The notes: generated by a model from the sequence alone, not told the origin. Shown: positions 44,584 through 56,969, counted from the stretch's first letter. The stretch is 64,000 nt of DNA from Candidatus Pantoea haifensis (GCA_018842655.1 JAGTWN010000004.1:3676754-3740753); one strand, 5' to 3'. Translations and numbers: made by a program.

Positions 44584-45039
44584 TTGACTACTGAAACTCA
44601 TACTCTGAAAATTGAAGAGATTTTAGAGCTGCTGCCGCACCGCTATCCGTTTCTGCTGGTTGACCGCGTGCTGGAATTTGAAGAGCACAAATATCTGCGT
44701 GCAGTGAAGAACGTTTCTGTTAATGAACCGTTTTTCCAGGGACATTTCCCTGGTAAACCGATTTTTCCTGGCGTTCTGATCCTCGAAGCGATGGCACAGG
44801 CAACCGGTATTCTGGCGTTTAAAAGCGTGGGTAAACTGGAGCCGGGCGAGCTGTACTACTTCGCTGGCATCGACGATGCGCGTTTCAAACGTCCAGTAGT
44901 TCCGGGCGACCAGATGATCATGGAAGTGACTTTCGAAAAAACCCGCCGTGGTCTGACCCGCTTTAAAGGCGTGGCGACAGTAGACGGAAAAATCGTTTGT
45001 GAAGCCACTATGATGTGTGCCCGCAGCCGGGAGGCATAA
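44584..45039 (+). CDS. fabZ: 3-hydroxyacyl-ACP dehydratase FabZ
   Basis: FabZ dehydrates 3-hydroxyacyl-ACP in fatty-acid elongation and competes with LpxA/LpxD for the hydroxymyristoyl-ACP pool. The hot-dog motif [20 protein letters not shown] carries the catalytic His and Glu. The 151 residues match E. coli, and the start is TTG (44584), as there, behind AGGAAGAG. It lies three bases before lpxA. The frame is intact. Confidence 0.97.
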   Translation: MTTETHTLKIEEILELLPHRYPFLLVDRVLEFEEHKYLRAVKNVSVNEPFFQGHFPGKPIFPGVLILEAMAQATGILAFKSVGKLEPGELYYFAGIDDARFKRPVVPGDQMIMEVTFEKTRRGLTRFKGVATVDGKIVCEATMMCARSREA

Positions 45040-45042
45040 TTC

Positions 45043-45830
45043 GTGATTGATCCAACCGCCAACATCCATCCCAGTTCTGTCATTGAAGACGGGGCCATTA
45101 TTGGTCCCAACGTTCACATCGGCCCGTTCTGCTTTGTTGGGGCGAATGTGGAAATTGGTGAAGGAACAGTCCTGAAGTCGCATGTGGTCATCAATGGCCA
45201 TACGCGTATCGGTAAAGATAACCAGATCTACCAGTTCGCCTCCATTGGTGAAGCGAATCAGGATCTGAAATATGCCGGTGAACCGACACGCGTTGAAATC
45301 GGCGATCGCAACCGTATCCGCGAAAGCGTGACTATCCACCGTGGCACCCTACAGGGCGGCAGCGTGACGACAGTTGGCAGCGATAACCTGCTGATGGTCA
45401 ATGCACACATCGCACATGACTGTGTGGTGGGTAATCGTTGCATTTTTGCCAATAACGCCACCTTGGGTGGGCACGTTACGGTTGATGATTTCGCGATTAT
45501 CGGTGGTATGACAGCGGTGCACCAATGGTGCATTATCGGTGCCCATGTCATGGTTGGCGGTTGTTCAGGCGTGGCGCAGGATGTCCCCCTTATGTGATTG
45601 CACAAGGTAACCATGCAACGCCGTTTGGTATCAATATCGAAGGCCTGAAACGCCGTGGCTTCAGCAAAGAGTCGCTTCACGCTATTCGTAACGCCTACAA
45701 ATTGCTTTATCGCAGCGGTAAAACGCTTGATGAAGTGAAGCCGGAAATTGAAGAGCTCGCAAAGCAGCACAGCGAAGTGCAACCTTTTTACGACTTCTTT
45801 GCCCGCTCCACCCGTGGATTAATTCGCTAA
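45043..45830 (+). CDS. lpxA: UDP-N-acetylglucosamine acyltransferase LpxA (frameshifted)
   Basis: LpxA catalyses the first step of lipid A synthesis and is essential. Hexapeptide repeats of the left-handed beta-helix run through the first frame, with the catalytic histidine in [11 protein letters not shown]. The helical C-terminus ([20 protein letters not shown]) is in another frame. The break is at five C (45585-45589); a sixth restores [19 protein letters not shown] and exactly 262 residues, the E. coli length. GTG (45043) is the start. It overlaps no neighbour and precedes lpxB by three bases. Confidence 0.95.
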
Positions 45831-45833
45831 TTC

Positions 45834-46982
45834 ATGTCATCGCGTCCCTTAACGATTGCCATTGTCGCCGGAGAAACCTCCGGCGATATTCTTGGCGCAG
45901 GCTTGATTCGTGCGCTTAAAGCGCGCCATCCCGATGCACATTTCGTTGGCGTTGCCGGTCCGCTTATGCAAGCGGAAGGCTGTGAGGCCTGGTATGAAAT
46001 GGAGGAGCTGGCGGTTATGGGCATCGTGGAGGTTTTAGGGCGTTTGTCGCGCCTGCTTAAAATCCGGCGCGATCTCACGCAACGCTTTATCGATCTCAAA
46101 CCGGATGTGTTTGTTGGCATTGATGCGCCGGACTTCAACATCACGCTGGAAGGGAAGCTTAAACGAGCCGGTATACGCACCATTCATTATGTGAGTCCGT
46201 CTGTGTGGGCGTGGCGACAAAAACGAGTATTCAAAATTGGTCGTAATACCGATTTAGTGTTAGCGTTTTTGCCGTTTGAGAAAGCATTTTACGATCGCTT
46301 TAATGTACCTTGCCGTTTTATTGGCCATACGATGGCAGATGCCATGCCAATACAACCGGACAAACTGGCAGCACGCCGCCATCTTGGTATCGCCGATGAC
46401 GCGCTCTGTTTGGCACTGTTGCCCGGGAGCCGTGGCGCGGAAGTTGAGATGCTGAGCGGGGATTTTCTCAAAACGGCGCAGTTGTTGAGGGTCAAATATC
46501 CGGCGCTGGAAATTGTCGTGCCGTTGGTTAATGCCAAACGTCGCGAGCAGTTTGAACAGATAAAGGCTGAGATTGCACCAGAATTACCCATGCACCTTCT
46601 GGATGGGAAAGGGCGCGAAGCTATGATTGCGAGCGATGCCGCATTACTGGCGTCAGGCACTGCGGCTCTGGAATGTATGCTGGCAAAATGTCCCATGGTT
46701 GTGGGATATCGCATGAAGCCATTTACCTTCTGGCTGGCAAAACGCCTGGTTAAAACGCCGTATGTATCATTGCCAAACTTGCTTGCCGGACGCGAGTTAG
46801 TAAAAGAGCTGCTACAGGATGAATGCCAGCCCCACGCATTGGCGGCGGCGCTTGAGCCGCTGTTGCATGCAGGCGTTGAGCGTGACGAACTGCTGAAAAA
46901 TTTCTATGAATTACACCAACAAATTCGCTGGAATGCCGATGAGCAAGCGGCAGATGCGGTGCTGGAGATAGCGAATGCCTGA
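45834..46982 (+). CDS. lpxB: Lipid-A-disaccharide synthase
   Basis: LpxB joins UDP-diacylglucosamine and lipid X. The 382 residues equal E. coli and show [17 protein letters not shown] at the N-terminus, the acceptor-site GIVEVLGRL, and [12 protein letters not shown] of the GT19 family. It is peripheral to the inner membrane. The last eight bases overlap rnhB. The frame is intact. Confidence 0.97.
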   Translation: MSSRPLTIAIVAGETSGDILGAGLIRALKARHPDAHFVGVAGPLMQAEGCEAWYEMEELAVMGIVEVLGRLSRLLKIRRDLTQRFIDLKPDVFVGIDAPDFNITLEGKLKRAGIRTIHYVSPSVWAWRQKRVFKIGRNTDLVLAFLPFEKAFYDRFNVPCRFIGHTMADAMPIQPDKLAARRHLGIADDALCLALLPGSRGAEVEMLSGDFLKTAQLLRVKYPALEIVVPLVNAKRREQFEQIKAEIAPELPMHLLDGKGREAMIASDAALLASGTAALECMLAKCPMVVGYRMKPFTFWLAKRLVKTPYVSLPNLLAGRELVKELLQDECQPHALAAALEPLLHAGVERDELLKNFYELHQQIRWNADEQAADAVLEIANA

Positions 46983-47601
46983 TTTTATCTATCCGGTTGC
47001 TAATTTAATTGCAGGCGTAGACGAAGTTGGGCGCGGCCCATTAGTGGGCGCAGTGGTTACCGCAGCGGTTATTCTCGATCCGGCAACGCCGATTGCAGGC
47101 CTGGCAGACTCTAAAAAACTGTCAGAGAAACGTCGCCTGGCGCTGTATGACGAAATAAAAGAGAAGGCGCTGGCGTGGAGTGTAGGTCGCGCTGAGCCTG
47201 AAGAGATCGATCAGCTTAATATTCTGCATGCCACAATGCTGGCGATGCAGCGCGCGGTTGCAGGTTTATCTGTTACGCCAGACTTTGTGCTGATTGATGG
47301 CAATCGCTGCCCGGCATTGCCCATGCCTTCACAGGCGGTGGTAAAAGGCGACAGCCTGGTGGCTGAAATCAGCGCCGCATCGATTATTGCTAAAGTCACG
47401 CGCGATCGTGAAATGGCCGAGTTAGATCTGCTGTTCCCGCAATATGGATTTGCTCAGCACAAAGGTTATCCAACTGCGCTGCACATGGAAAAATTGACGC
47501 AACACGGCGCAACGCCGCATCATCGTCGCAGCTTTGCACCGGTGCGTAATGCACTCATCGACACCGACGTGCTGGCAACCTGCCAGACATCTACGCTTTA
47601 A
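46975..47601 (+). CDS. rnhB: Ribonuclease HII
   Basis: RNase HII removes single ribonucleotides from DNA. The metal ligands are in [13 protein letters not shown] (Asp, Glu), VLIDGN (Asp) and VTRDREM (Asp). It has 208 residues, about ten more than E. coli, the extra being at the C-terminus ([15 protein letters not shown]). Its ATG overlaps lpxB by eight bases, indicating coupled translation. The frame is intact. Confidence 0.96.
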   Translation: MPDFIYPVANLIAGVDEVGRGPLVGAVVTAAVILDPATPIAGLADSKKLSEKRRLALYDEIKEKALAWSVGRAEPEEIDQLNILHATMLAMQRAVAGLSVTPDFVLIDGNRCPALPMPSQAVVKGDSLVAEISAASIIAKVTRDREMAELDLLFPQYGFAQHKGYPTALHMEKLTQHGATPHHRRSFAPVRNALIDTDVLATCQTSTL

Positions 47602-47632
47602 TAGCCTGACGCTGTTTTAACCGGAAACTGAT

Positions 47633-50600
47633 ATGGCTGAACCTCGTTTTATACATCTGCGTGTACACAGCGACTATTCTATGGTCGATGGTCTGGCGAA
47701 AATCGGGCCGTTAGTCAAAAAAGCGGCTGCGCTTGGTATGCCAGCAATGGCTATCACTGACTTTACCAATCTGTGTGGACTGGTGAAGTTCTATGGCAGT
47801 GCGCATGGGGCGGGTATCAAACCGATCATTGGCGCAGATTTCAATGTCGCCAGTGAACTGATGGGTGACGAACTGACGCAGTTGACGGTGTTAGCCAGCA
47901 ACGATATTGGTTATCAAAACCTTACCTTACTGATTTCGCGTGCCTATCAGCGCGGTTACGGTGTTGCCGGTCCGATCATCGATCGCGACTGGCTCATTGA
48001 GCGACAGGAAGGGTTGATCCTGCTGTCAGGCGGACGACGCGGTGATGTTGGTCGCAGCTTGCTACGCGGAAATAGCGCGCTGGTTGCACAGTGTCTGGAT
48101 TTTTATCAGCGCCATTTTGCCGATCGCTACTATCTGGAGCTGACGCGTACGGGTCGCCAGGATGAAGAGAGCTATCTGCATGCGGCCGTTGAGCTGGCTA
48201 TCGCCGAAGGCGTGCCGGTAGTGGCGACTAACGAAGTCTGCTTTATCAATGCCGAAGACTTTGACGCGCATGAAATCCGCGTCGCGATTCATGATGGCTA
48301 TACGCTGGACGATCCAAAACGTCCCCGCAACTACAGTCCTCAGCAATATATGCGCAGCGAAGAGGAGATGTGCGAGTTGTTCTCGGACATCCCGGAAGCG
48401 TTGGAAAATAGCGTAGAGATTGCTAAGCGTTGTAACGTCGCCGTGCGACTGGGCGAATATTTTTTGCCTCAGTTCCCGACGGGTGACATGACGACCGAAG
48501 ATTTTCTGGTAATGAAATCACGCGAGGGGCTGGAAGAGCGTCTGGAATTTCTGTTCCCGGATGCGGCTGTACGCGCCGAAAAACGGCCAGAATATGATGA
48601 ACGTCTGGAAATCGAACTCAATGTTATCAATCAGATGGGCTTTCCAGGCTACTTCCTGATTGTGATGGAGTTTATTCAGTGGTCGAAGGACAACGGCGTG
48701 CCGGTTGGGCCTGGTCGAGGCTCAGGTGCAGGATCGCTGGTGGCCTATGCGCTGAAAATTACCGACCTCGATCCGCTGGAGTTTGACCTGCTTTTCGAAC
48801 GCTTTCTGAATCCGGAACGTGTTTCAATGCCAGACTTTGACGTTGATTTCTGCATGGAAAAACGCGATCAGGTTATTGAACACGTTGCGGATATGTATGG
48901 TCGTGAAGCGGTATCGCAGATCATCACTTTCGGCACCATGGCGGCGAAAGCCGTTATCCGTGACGTAGGGCGCGTGTTGGGGCACCCCTACGGCTTCGTT
49001 GATCGCATTTCTAAACTGATCCCGCCCGATCCTGGCATGACGCTGGAAAAAGCCTTTGTCGCTGAACCACAGCTGCCAGAAATGTACGATGCGGATGAAG
49101 AGGTTAAGGCGCTGATTGATATGGCGCGTAAGCTGGAAGGCGTCACGCGTAATGCCGGTAAACATGCCGGTGGTGTGGTAATTGCACCCACTAAAATTAC
49201 CGACTTTGCCCCGCTTTACTGCGATGAAAACGGTCAGTATCCGGTTACCCAGTTCGATAAAAATGATGTGGAATATGCGGGCCTGGTGAAGTTTGACTTC
49301 CTGGGATTGCGTACACTGACCATCATCAACTGGGCACTGGAAATGATTAACGCCCGGCGTGAAAAGCAGGGCGAACCGCCAATTGATATCGCCGCGATCC
49401 CGCTCGACGATAAGAAAAGTTTCGATATGCTGCAGCGTGCGGAAACCACAGCGGTTTTCCAGCTGGAATCACGCGGCATGAAAGATTTGATTAAGCGCCT
49501 GAAGCCTGACTGTTTTGAAGACATGATTGCGTTAGTGGCGCTGTTCCGTCCTGGTCCTTTGCAGTCAGGTATGGTGGATAACTTCATTGACCGTAAACAT
49601 GGTCGTGAAGCCATTTCCTATCCCGATATTCAGTGGCAGCACGAAACCCTGAAGCCGGTGCTGGAGCCGACTTACGGCATCATCCTTTATCAGGAACAGG
49701 TGATGCAGATTGCGCAGGTGCTTTCCGGCTATACCCTTGGCGGTGCAGACATGCTGCGTCGTGCAATGGGTAAAAAGAAACCGGAAGAGATGGCGAAGCA
49801 GCGTTCTGTGTTTAAAGAGGGCGCAGAGAAGATGGGCGTCGACGGTGAGCTGTCGATGAAAATCTTCGATCTGGTAGAGAAATTTGCGGGCTACGGCTTT
49901 AACAAATCACACTCTGCCGCTTATGCACTGGTCTCCTATCAAACCCTGTGGCTGAAAGCGCACTATCCTGCGGAGTTCATGGCAGCAGTTATGACCGCAG
50001 ATATGGATAACACCGAGAAAGTGGTAGGGCTGGTTGACGAATGCTGGCGTATGGGCCTGAAAGTGCTACCGCCAGACATCAATTCCGGCCTGTATCAGTT
50101 TCACGTCAACCCGGAAGGGGAGATCGTCTACGGCATCGGCGCGATCAAAGGCGTTGGTGAAGGGCCGATCGAGGCGATCATTGATGCACGTAACGAAGGC
50201 GGCTACTTCCGCGAGCTGTTTGATCTTTGCGCCCGCACCGACACCAAAAAGATCAACCGTCGCGTGATGGAAAAATTGATTATGTCGGGCGCTTTTGATC
50301 GTCTTGGCCCGCACCGTGCCGCGCTCATGAGTTCACTCAGCGATGCGTTGAAAGCGGCCGATCAACATGCAAAAGCCGAGGCAACTGGCCAGGCGGACAT
50401 GTTTGGCGTACTGGCCGAAGAGCCTGAGCAGGTAGAGAAATCCTACGCCAGCGTGACGCCGTGGCCTGAACAGGTACAGCTGGACGGTGAACGTGAGACG
50501 CTGGGTTTATACCTCACTGGTCATCCGATCAATCAATATTTAAAAGAAATTGAGCGTTATGTTGGCGGTGTGCGCCTGAAAGATATGCACCCGACCGATC

Positions 50601-51115
50601 GTGGTAAAATCACCGTTGCGGCCGGTCTGGTGATCGCGGCGCGCGTGATGGTAACCAAGCGCGGCAACCGAATTGGTATCTGTACTCTGGATGACCGCTC
50701 TGGTCGTCTGGAGGTGATGTTATTTACCGATGCGTTAGATAAATACCAGCAGTTGCTGGAGAAAGACCGTATCCTGATCGTCAGCGGACAGGTCAGCTTT
50801 GATGACTTTAGTGGAGGCCTTAAAATGACCGCCCGTGAAGTCATGGACATTGATGAAGCGCGCGAAAAATACGCGCGCGGACTTGCTATATCGCTGACGG
50901 ACAGGCAAATTGATGACCAGCTATTAAACCGACTCCGTCAGTCCCTGGAACCCCATCGCTCAGGGACTATTCCGGTGCATCTCTATTATCAGAGAGCCGA
51001 CGCGCGTGCGAAGCTGCGCTTTGGTGCAGCGTGGCGTATCTCGCCCTGCGATCGTTTACTTAACGATCTGCGGTCGTTGATTGGATCGGAGCAGGTGGAA
51101 CTGGAGTTTGACTAA
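47633..51115 (+). CDS. dnaE: DNA polymerase III alpha subunit
   Basis: DnaE is the replicative polymerase. The 1160 residues equal E. coli. The order is PHP domain ([13 protein letters not shown]), palm with catalytic aspartates in [13 protein letters not shown], thumb and fingers ([26 protein letters not shown]), beta-clamp-binding motif QADMFG, OB domain and tau-binding C-terminus. It is notable as the longest unbroken gene, 3.5 kb with no frameshift. It starts 31 bp after rnhB and is followed by accA at 12 bp. Confidence 0.99.
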   Translation: MAEPRFIHLRVHSDYSMVDGLAKIGPLVKKAAALGMPAMAITDFTNLCGLVKFYGSAHGAGIKPIIGADFNVASELMGDELTQLTVLASNDIGYQNLTLLISRAYQRGYGVAGPIIDRDWLIERQEGLILLSGGRRGDVGRSLLRGNSALVAQCLDFYQRHFADRYYLELTRTGRQDEESYLHAAVELAIAEGVPVVATNEVCFINAEDFDAHEIRVAIHDGYTLDDPKRPRNYSPQQYMRSEEEMCELFSDIPEALENSVEIAKRCNVAVRLGEYFLPQFPTGDMTTEDFLVMKSREGLEERLEFLFPDAAVRAEKRPEYDERLEIELNVINQMGFPGYFLIVMEFIQWSKDNGVPVGPGRGSGAGSLVAYALKITDLDPLEFDLLFERFLNPERVSMPDFDVDFCMEKRDQVIEHVADMYGREAVSQIITFGTMAAKAVIRDVGRVLGHPYGFVDRISKLIPPDPGMTLEKAFVAEPQLPEMYDADEEVKALIDMARKLEGVTRNAGKHAGGVVIAPTKITDFAPLYCDENGQYPVTQFDKNDVEYAGLVKFDFLGLRTLTIINWALEMINARREKQGEPPIDIAAIPLDDKKSFDMLQRAETTAVFQLESRGMKDLIKRLKPDCFEDMIALVALFRPGPLQSGMVDNFIDRKHGREAISYPDIQWQHETLKPVLEPTYGIILYQEQVMQIAQVLSGYTLGGADMLRRAMGKKKPEEMAKQRSVFKEGAEKMGVDGELSMKIFDLVEKFAGYGFNKSHSAAYALVSYQTLWLKAHYPAEFMAAVMTADMDNTEKVVGLVDECWRMGLKVLPPDINSGLYQFHVNPEGEIVYGIGAIKGVGEGPIEAIIDARNEGGYFRELFDLCARTDTKKINRRVMEKLIMSGAFDRLGPHRAALMSSLSDALKAADQHAKAEATGQADMFGVLAEEPEQVEKSYASVTPWPEQVQLDGERETLGLYLTGHPINQYLKEIERYVGGVRLKDMHPTDRGKITVAAGLVIAARVMVTKRGNRIGICTLDDRSGRLEVMLFTDALDKYQQLLEKDRILIVSGQVSFDDFSGGLKMTAREVMDIDEAREKYARGLAISLTDRQIDDQLLNRLRQSLEPHRSGTIPVHLYYQRADARAKLRFGAAWRISPCDRLLNDLRSLIGSEQVELEFD

Positions 51116-51127
51116 AACAGGAACATT

Positions 51128-52084
51128 ATGAGTCTTAATTACCTGGATTTTGAACAGCCAATCGCAGAACTGGAAGCGAAAATTGATTCGCTTACGTCGA
51201 TTGGTCGTCAGGATGATAAACACGTAAATCTGGATGAAGAAGTGCAGCGTCTGCGCGAAAAAAGCGTTGAGCTGACCCGTAAAATCTTCGCCGACTTAGG
51301 CGCATGGCAGATCGCTCAACTGGCGCGCCATCCTTTGCGTCCTTACACGTTTGACTACGTTCGCAACGCCTTCGACGATTTCGATGAGTTGGCGGGCGAC
51401 CGCGCTTATGCCGATGATAAAGCCATTGTCGGTGGTATTGCGCGTCTCGACGGACGTCCGGTGATGATCATTGGTCATCAAAAGGGCCGTGAAACCAAAG
51501 AGAAGATTCGTCGTAACTTTGGTATGCCAGCGCCTGAAGGCTATCGTAAAGCCTTGCGCCTGATGGAGATGGCAGAGCGTTTCAAAATGCCTGTTATTAC
51601 TTTCATTGACACGCCGGGAGCTTATCCGGGCGTGGGTGCAGAAGAGCGCGGCCAGTCTGAAGCCATTGCACGCAATCTGCGTGAAATGTCAGGCCTGAAA
51701 GTGCCTGTTATCTGTACGGTCATCGGTGAAGGCGGTTCCGGTGGTGCACTGGCGATTGGCGTGGGCGACAAAGTTAACATGTTGCAGTACAGCACCTATT
51801 CGGTGATTTCACCGGAAGGATGTGCGTCTATTCTGTGGAAAAGTGCTGACAAAGCTCCTTTAGCTGCGGAAGCGATGGGCATCACGGCTGATCGTCTGAA
51901 GGAATTGAAACTCATTGATTCAGTGATCCCAGAGCCGCTGGGCGGGGCACACCGCCATCCGGTAGACATGGCCATTTCGCTGAAACAGCAGTTACTGGCC
52001 GATCTGGCTGAGCTTGACGGCCTGAGTACCGAAGAGTTACTGGATCGTCGCTATCAGCGTTTGATGAGCTACGGCTACGCCTGA
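51128..52084 (+). CDS. accA: Acetyl-CoA carboxylase, carboxyltransferase alpha subunit
   Basis: AccA with AccD transfers carboxyl from biotin to acetyl-CoA, making malonyl-CoA. The 318 residues (E. coli 319) start [20 protein letters not shown] and contain [21 protein letters not shown] and [17 protein letters not shown], which form the oxyanion and CoA site. It follows dnaE by 12 bp and ends at a strong terminator. The frame is intact. Confidence 0.98.
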   Translation: MSLNYLDFEQPIAELEAKIDSLTSIGRQDDKHVNLDEEVQRLREKSVELTRKIFADLGAWQIAQLARHPLRPYTFDYVRNAFDDFDELAGDRAYADDKAIVGGIARLDGRPVMIIGHQKGRETKEKIRRNFGMPAPEGYRKALRLMEMAERFKMPVITFIDTPGAYPGVGAEERGQSEAIARNLREMSGLKVPVICTVIGEGGSGGALAIGVGDKVNMLQYSTYSVISPEGCASILWKSADKAPLAAEAMGITADRLKELKLIDSVIPEPLGGAHRHPVDMAISLKQQLLADLAELDGLSTEELLDRRYQRLMSYGYA

Positions 52085-52097
52085 TACTGATCATTTA

Positions 52098-52128
52098 AAA
52101 CTAAGCGGACTCCGGTCCGCTTTTTTAT
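52098..52128 (+). terminator. Terminator after accA
   Basis: AGCGGAC-TCC-GGTCCGCT followed by six T, about 18 bp after the accA stop. Its stem resembles the degP terminator. Confidence 0.92.
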
Positions 52129-52202
52129 GTCTGTAATCTGACTGCGGATCAAGGGGGAATTCGCTATGCTTACCCATGCCACAACAACCGAGGAGGTGTG
52201 CA

Positions 52203-54394
52203 GTGAATATTCTGGCGATCATGGGCGGGCACGGTGTGTTCTATAAAGATGAACCGCTGCGCGAACTGGACGCGGCGTTAGGTCAGCAAGGTTTCCAACT
52301 CATCTATCCTAAAAACAGTGAAGATCTGCTCAAGCTGATTGAACACAATCCACGGATTAGCGGTGTTATCTTTGACTGGGACGCCCATAACAGCCTGCAA
52401 CTGTGCGGTGATATCAATCAGCTTAACGAACATCTGCCGCTCTATGCTTTTATTAACACCCATTCACAGATGGATGTCAGTATTAATGAAATGCGTATGG
52501 CGCTGCATTTCTTTGAATACGCGCTCAATGCCGCAGATGATATTGCGCTGCATATCCGCCAGTATACTGATGACTATCTTGATCACATCACACCGCCACT
52601 GACCAAAGCCCTCTTCACCTATGTGAAAGAGGGAAAATATACCTTTTGTACGCCAGGCCATATGGGCGGTACTGCATTTCAGAAAAGCCCGGTAGGCTGT
52701 TTGTTCTACGACTTTTTTGGCGCGAATACGCTAAAGTCCGACGTGTCGATTTCTGTTACCGAACTCGGTTCTTTGCTCGATCATACCGGGCCACATCTTG
52801 AGGCTGAAGAGTATATCGCGCGCACCTTTGGCGCTGAGCAGAGCTATATGGTGACAAATGGCACCTCAACCTCGAATAAAATCGTTGGTATGTACGCTGC
52901 GCCATCCGGAAGCACAGTGCTGATCGACCGTAACTGCCACAAATCGTTAACCCATCTGCTCATGATGAGCGATCTGGTGCCCATCTGGCTGAAGCCTACA
53001 CGCAACGCACTGGGTATTCTGGGGGCATTCCGAAGCGTGAATTTACCCGAGCCAGCATTGAGCAGAAAATTGCGGCCACACCGCGTGCGACCTGGCCGGT
53101 GCATGCGGTAATTACTAACTCGACTTACGATGGCCTGCTCTATAACACCCAGTACATCAAACAAACCTTAGACGTGCCGTCGATACATTTTGATTCAGCG
53201 TGGGTGCCGTACACCAACTTTCATCCAATCTATGACGGCAAAAGCGGCATGAGCGGTGAGCGCATCCCGGGAAAAGTGGTATACGAAACGCAATCGACGC
53301 ATAAACTGCTGGCAGCATTTTCCCAGGCATCAATGATTCACATTAAAGGCGACTATGATGAGCAGACGTTCAATGAAGCCTACATGATGCACACCACCAC
53401 CTCGCCCAACTATGCAATCGTTTCTTCAATCGAAACGGCGGCAGCCATGCTGCGTGGCAATCCGGGCAAGCGACTGATTAACCGCTCAGTTGAACGTGCG
53501 CTGCATTTCCGTCGCGAAATTCAACGATTGCGGGAAGAGTCGGACAGCTGGTTCTTTGATATCTGGCAGCCGGAGCATGTAGACGAAGCGCAGTGTTGGG
53601 CGATCCAGCCTGGCGAGGAAGACTGGCACGGATTCACCCAGGCGGATCGCGATCATATGTATCTTGATCCGATCAAGGTGACTATTCTGACGCCGGGCAT
53701 GAGTGAACTCGGCGAAATGGCAGAAGAAGGGATCCCGGCTGCGCTGGTAGCAAAATTTCTGGATGAACGCGGCATTGTGGTTGAGAAAACCGGCCCGTAT
53801 AACCTGCTGTTCCTGTTCAGCATCGGCATTGATAAAACCAAAGCGATGAGCGTGCTGCGCGGCTTAACCGAATTTAAACGCGCCTACGATCTTAATCTGC
53901 GCGTAAAAAACATGCTGCCGGATCTGTACGCAGAAGATCCCGACTTTTACCGCAACATGCGCATCCAGACGCTGGCACAGGGCATTCATAAGATGATCCG
54001 CCAACACGATCTGCCGCGCCTGATGTTAAAAGCGTTTGATGTGTTGCCGGAGATGAAGATGACGCCGTATCAGGCGTTTCAGCAGCAGGTTAAAGGCAAT
54101 ATCGAAACGGTAGATATCAGTCAGTTAGTGGGCCGGGTCTCTGCCAATATGATTTTGCCCTATCCGCCGGGCGTACCGCTGGTAATGCCCGGCGAGATGA
54201 TCACAGAGCAGAGCCGGGCGGTGCTCGATTTCCTGTTAATGTTGTGCAGTATTGGGCGTCATTATCCAGGCTTTGAGACGGATATCCACGGGGCTACATT
54301 GACGGAAGAGGGTGAATACCGGGTTCGGGTACTAAAAAGTGAACAGGTTCAGACCAATGCGGATTGCGACAGTTCAGTGCGGTCCGTAAGGTAA
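52203..54394 (+). CDS. ldcC: Lysine decarboxylase (frameshifted)
   Basis: LdcC is a PLP enzyme making cadaverine from lysine; E. coli has the constitutive LdcC here and acid-induced CadA elsewhere. The N-terminal wing, the PLP-binding TPGHMGGTAFQKSPVG, GTSTSNKIV, and ETQSTHKLLAAFSQ with the PLP Lys are clear. The frame breaks at five G (53021-53025); a sixth gives LGILGGIPKREFTRASIEQK. A likely second loss in five A (54334-54338) would end the protein as RVRVLKK at 54342, exactly 713 residues as in E. coli; as given it runs to 54394. The start is GTG after GGAGGTG. Confidence 0.93.
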
Positions 54395-54421
54395 AGGATT
54401 GATTACGCTTAAGGAGCTGAA

Positions 54422-54810
54422 ATGCTGCAGTTAACCCAAATTCATCACATCGCTATCATTGCGTCTGATTATCAGCGCAGTAAAGCCTTTTACTGCGACG
54501 TACTCGGCTTTAGCCTGTTGGGAGAATATTACCGGGAAGCGCGCGATTCATGGAAAGGGGATCTGGCACTGGACGGTCAATATACTATTGAGCTGTTCTC
54601 TTTCCCACGCCACCCGCGCGTGTCAGTCATCCTGAAGCCTGTGGACTGCGTCACCTTGCGTTTACCGTCGTGGATGTAGAAGCTGCCGTACAGGCGCTGG
54701 CAGAAAAAGGCGTTGCTTGCGAACCGATCCGTATTGATGAACTTACAGGAAAGCAATGCACCTTTTTCGCTGATCCAGACGGTTTGCCGCTGGAGCTGTA
54801 TCAGGCGTAA
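54422..54810 (+). CDS. yaeR: VOC family protein YaeR (frameshifted)
   Basis: A small glyoxalase/VOC-fold metal protein of unknown substrate. The N-terminal half has IHHIAIIASDYQRSKAFYCDVLGF and DLALDGQYTIELFSFP; the second half, in another frame, has HPEACGLRHLAFTV and DPDGLPLELYQA. The break is at three C (54613-54615); a fourth restores the junction and exactly 129 residues, the E. coli length. It starts 27 bp after ldcC and precedes tilS. Confidence 0.92.
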
Positions 54811-54848
54811 AATAGCTATCTTTTGCGGGCCGCATCCGGTGGCCCGAC

Positions 54849-56178
54849 ATGCTGGATTGCGCCATGTCTTTGCCTTATCTTGATGCCTTAACAGAAACAG
54901 ACGCTGCGCTGGTGGTGGCGTTCAGCGGCGGGCTTGATTCTACCGTACTGTTACATCAGCTCTGGACCTGGCACCAACAACATCCTCATTCCCGGTTACG
55001 TGCTTTACACGTCCATCACGGCCTGAGCCCCAATGCCGACCACTGGGCTGCACATTGCGTGGCGATAGCAGAACAGTGGCAGCTCGGTTGCCAGGTGTTG
55101 CGTGTAAAAGTAGACCGCCGCAAACAGGGCACTGAAGCGGCCGCCCGCCAGGCACGTTACCAGGCGTTAAGCGCGGCGTTACAGCCTGGCGAAACCTTAC
55201 TGACTGCACAACATCTTGACGATCAATGCGAAACCTTTTTACTGGCGTTAAAACGCGGCAGCGGTCCGGCAGGATTAGCCGCGATGCCTTTAGCTATGAC
55301 GCTGGGTGAAAATCGTCTGTTGCGTCCGCTGCTGGGCTGTTCACGCCAGAAGCTGGAAAACTATGCCCAGGCACATCAGCTTAAGTGGATCGAAGATGAG
55401 AGCAATGAGGATGTGCGCTATGACCGCAACTTTTTACGCCAACACTTGTTACCTCAGCTCACTGCACGCTGGCCCCATTTTGCCGAAGCAACAGCCCGCA
55501 GCGCCGCATTATGCGGCGAGCAGGAACAGCTGTTAGATGAGTTACTGGCTGAACAGTTGCAGGCGTTGATACAGCCTGACGGAAGCCTGCATTTTACCCG
55601 TTTACTCAACCTGAGCGAGGTACGAGTCAATGCGCTGCTGCGCCGCTGGATTGGCTGGCATGGCGGCCCCATGCCATCACGTGACGCGTTAACACGCATT
55701 CGCCAGGAAGTCATGTTGAGCCGGGAGGATGCCCAGCCGCGCCTGCAATTAGGGCGTTTTGAAATAAGGCGCTTTCGTCAGCAGCTTTACTGGCTGCCCT
55801 TACAAGACACTTTACGAGACTGTGAATTGCCCTGGCATAATCTCAGCGAGCCGTTGTTATTGCCCCAGGAATTAGGCTCGCTACAGGCCAGTCAATCAGA
55901 AGATGTTTTACGCCAGCCGCGGGCAGATGAGCAGGTCAGTATACGGTTCCAGGCGCAGGGCTATTTTCATATCGTCGGACGTGCGGGAGGCCGCGAGATC
56001 AAAAAGCTTTGGCAGGCGCTGAACATTCCCCGTGGCAACGTGAACGCATCCCTTTGATTTATTACAACCAGACGCTGATATGCGCGCCCGGTTTGTTTGT
56101 TACTCGTGAAGGCGCGAGCGCAGATGCGCTCGGCTGGCGGGTCGTTTGGCAAAAAATGAGAACGCTGGAGAGCAATAA
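54849..56178 (+). CDS. tilS: tRNA(Ile)-lysidine synthase (frameshifted near the end)
   Basis: TilS converts the wobble C of tRNA(Ile2) to lysidine, so that AUA is read as Ile. The PP-loop VAFSGGLDSTVLLHQL and the ALHVHHGLSPNADHW, ARQARYQ and LDDQCETFLL motifs are intact. The C-terminal domain breaks at four C (56028-56031); a fifth gives ALNIPPWQRERIPLIYYN. A likely second loss in six A (56151-56156) would place the stop TAA at 56176-56178, overlapping the next ATG as TAATG; without it the frame ends at 56233. An alternative start is ATG 54864. Confidence 0.92.
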
Positions 56179-56485
56179 TGAAATACCTAATCGCTGCCTT
56201 GCTGGTTGCGACAGCAGCACCCGTCTTCGCTAACGGCGACGTTAACGCGGGGCGCAAAAAGCAGCGAGTTGCATGGCGTGTCACGGTGCAGAAGGCAAAA
56301 CAACGGTACCGCTTTATCCTAACCTTGCGGGGCAAAACGCAGCCTATCTCAGTCATGCGCTGCAGGCGTATAAAAAAGGTGAACGCAGTGGGGGTCAGGC
56401 TGAAGTGATGAAAGCGTTTGTGGCGGGATTAAGTGATACGGATATAGAAGATTTGGCGGCGTATTATCATTCGTTGAAGCCTTGA
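56178..56485 (+). CDS. Small c-type cytochrome (class I, c553-like; frameshifted)
   Basis: A 102-residue periplasmic haem protein by prediction. An 18-residue signal ([18 protein letters not shown]) leads to a single haem site SCMACHG (CxxCH) and a likely axial Met in [22 protein letters not shown], the classic c553 C-terminus. The frame breaks at five A (56256-56260); a sixth joins the signal to the CxxCH. It starts directly at the tilS end and is not at this place in E. coli. It needs cytochrome c maturation (Ccm) genes, which are not in this window. Its redox partner is unknown. Confidence 0.88.
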
Positions 56486-56490
56486 TGAAG

Positions 56491-56516
56491 GAGGCGGGAG
56501 TGATCCCGCCCATTGT
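56491..56516. terminator. Bidirectional terminator between the cytochrome gene and rof
   Basis: GGCGGGA-GTGA-TCCCGCC in the 30-bp gap between convergent stops, with a weak ATTGTT tail on the plus strand. Confidence 0.6.
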
Positions 56517-56770
56517 TACTCTTCGCTAACGAATACCGTGCCCAGCTCAGGGTGACTAAAGCTGGCAATATGATCAAGACGTAACTCACGTGTTTCACCG
56601 GAGAGGTCAATCGCCAGATACTCAACATTCTTACGTGACACCATATCTTTGGCTTTTGCCTTAAGCTGCTCGCCATTTTTCAGTTCCAGTGAGAGCATCC
56701 AGTTTTTTTGGCAGGCGAGTTCCAGATTATCGTAGTCATCGCAATTGATGGGTTTATAAGCTTCATTCAT
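56516..56770 (-). CDS. rof: Rho-binding antiterminator Rof
   Basis: Rof (YaeO) binds the primary RNA site of Rho and inhibits termination. The 84 residues start [20 protein letters not shown], as in E. coli, with [12 protein letters not shown] and [19 protein letters not shown]. The ATG at 56770 matches the family; the ATG at 56776 adds two residues. The start overlaps the yaeP stop, indicating coupling. The frame is intact. Confidence 0.95.
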   Translation of the reverse strand: MNEAYKPINCDDYDNLELACQKNWMLSLELKNGEQLKAKAKDMVSRKNVEYLAIDLSGETRELRLDHIASFSHPELGTVFVSEE

Positions 56771-56969
56771 CAACATAGTCGCTCACCAATAAGTTTGCAG
56801 CGGCATATGCCGCCTGTTCCCTGACAGAAGAGTTTAGCGCAGAATTTGCGGCAATATCATTTAGCGCCTTTAATGCGCAGCCTATGGCATCGGGGATGTA
56901 ACCCAAATCCCCGCTGCCGATCTCGGCATATTTTTGGCGAACTAACTCACAATATGTTTGCACATGCAC
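56763..56969 (-). CDS. yaeP: UPF0253 protein YaeP
   Basis: A short conserved enterobacterial protein of unknown function, 68 residues, with [21 protein letters not shown] and the conserved end [12 protein letters not shown]. It is predicted soluble and helical. It is upstream of and overlapping rof, an arrangement shared with E. coli, so it may act with or be co-regulated with the Rho inhibitor; that is inference. AGGAGGTG precedes its ATG. Confidence 0.93.
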   Translation of the reverse strand: MHVQTYCELVRQKYAEIGSGDLGYIPDAIGCALKALNDIAANSALNSSVREQAAYAAANLLVSDYVDE

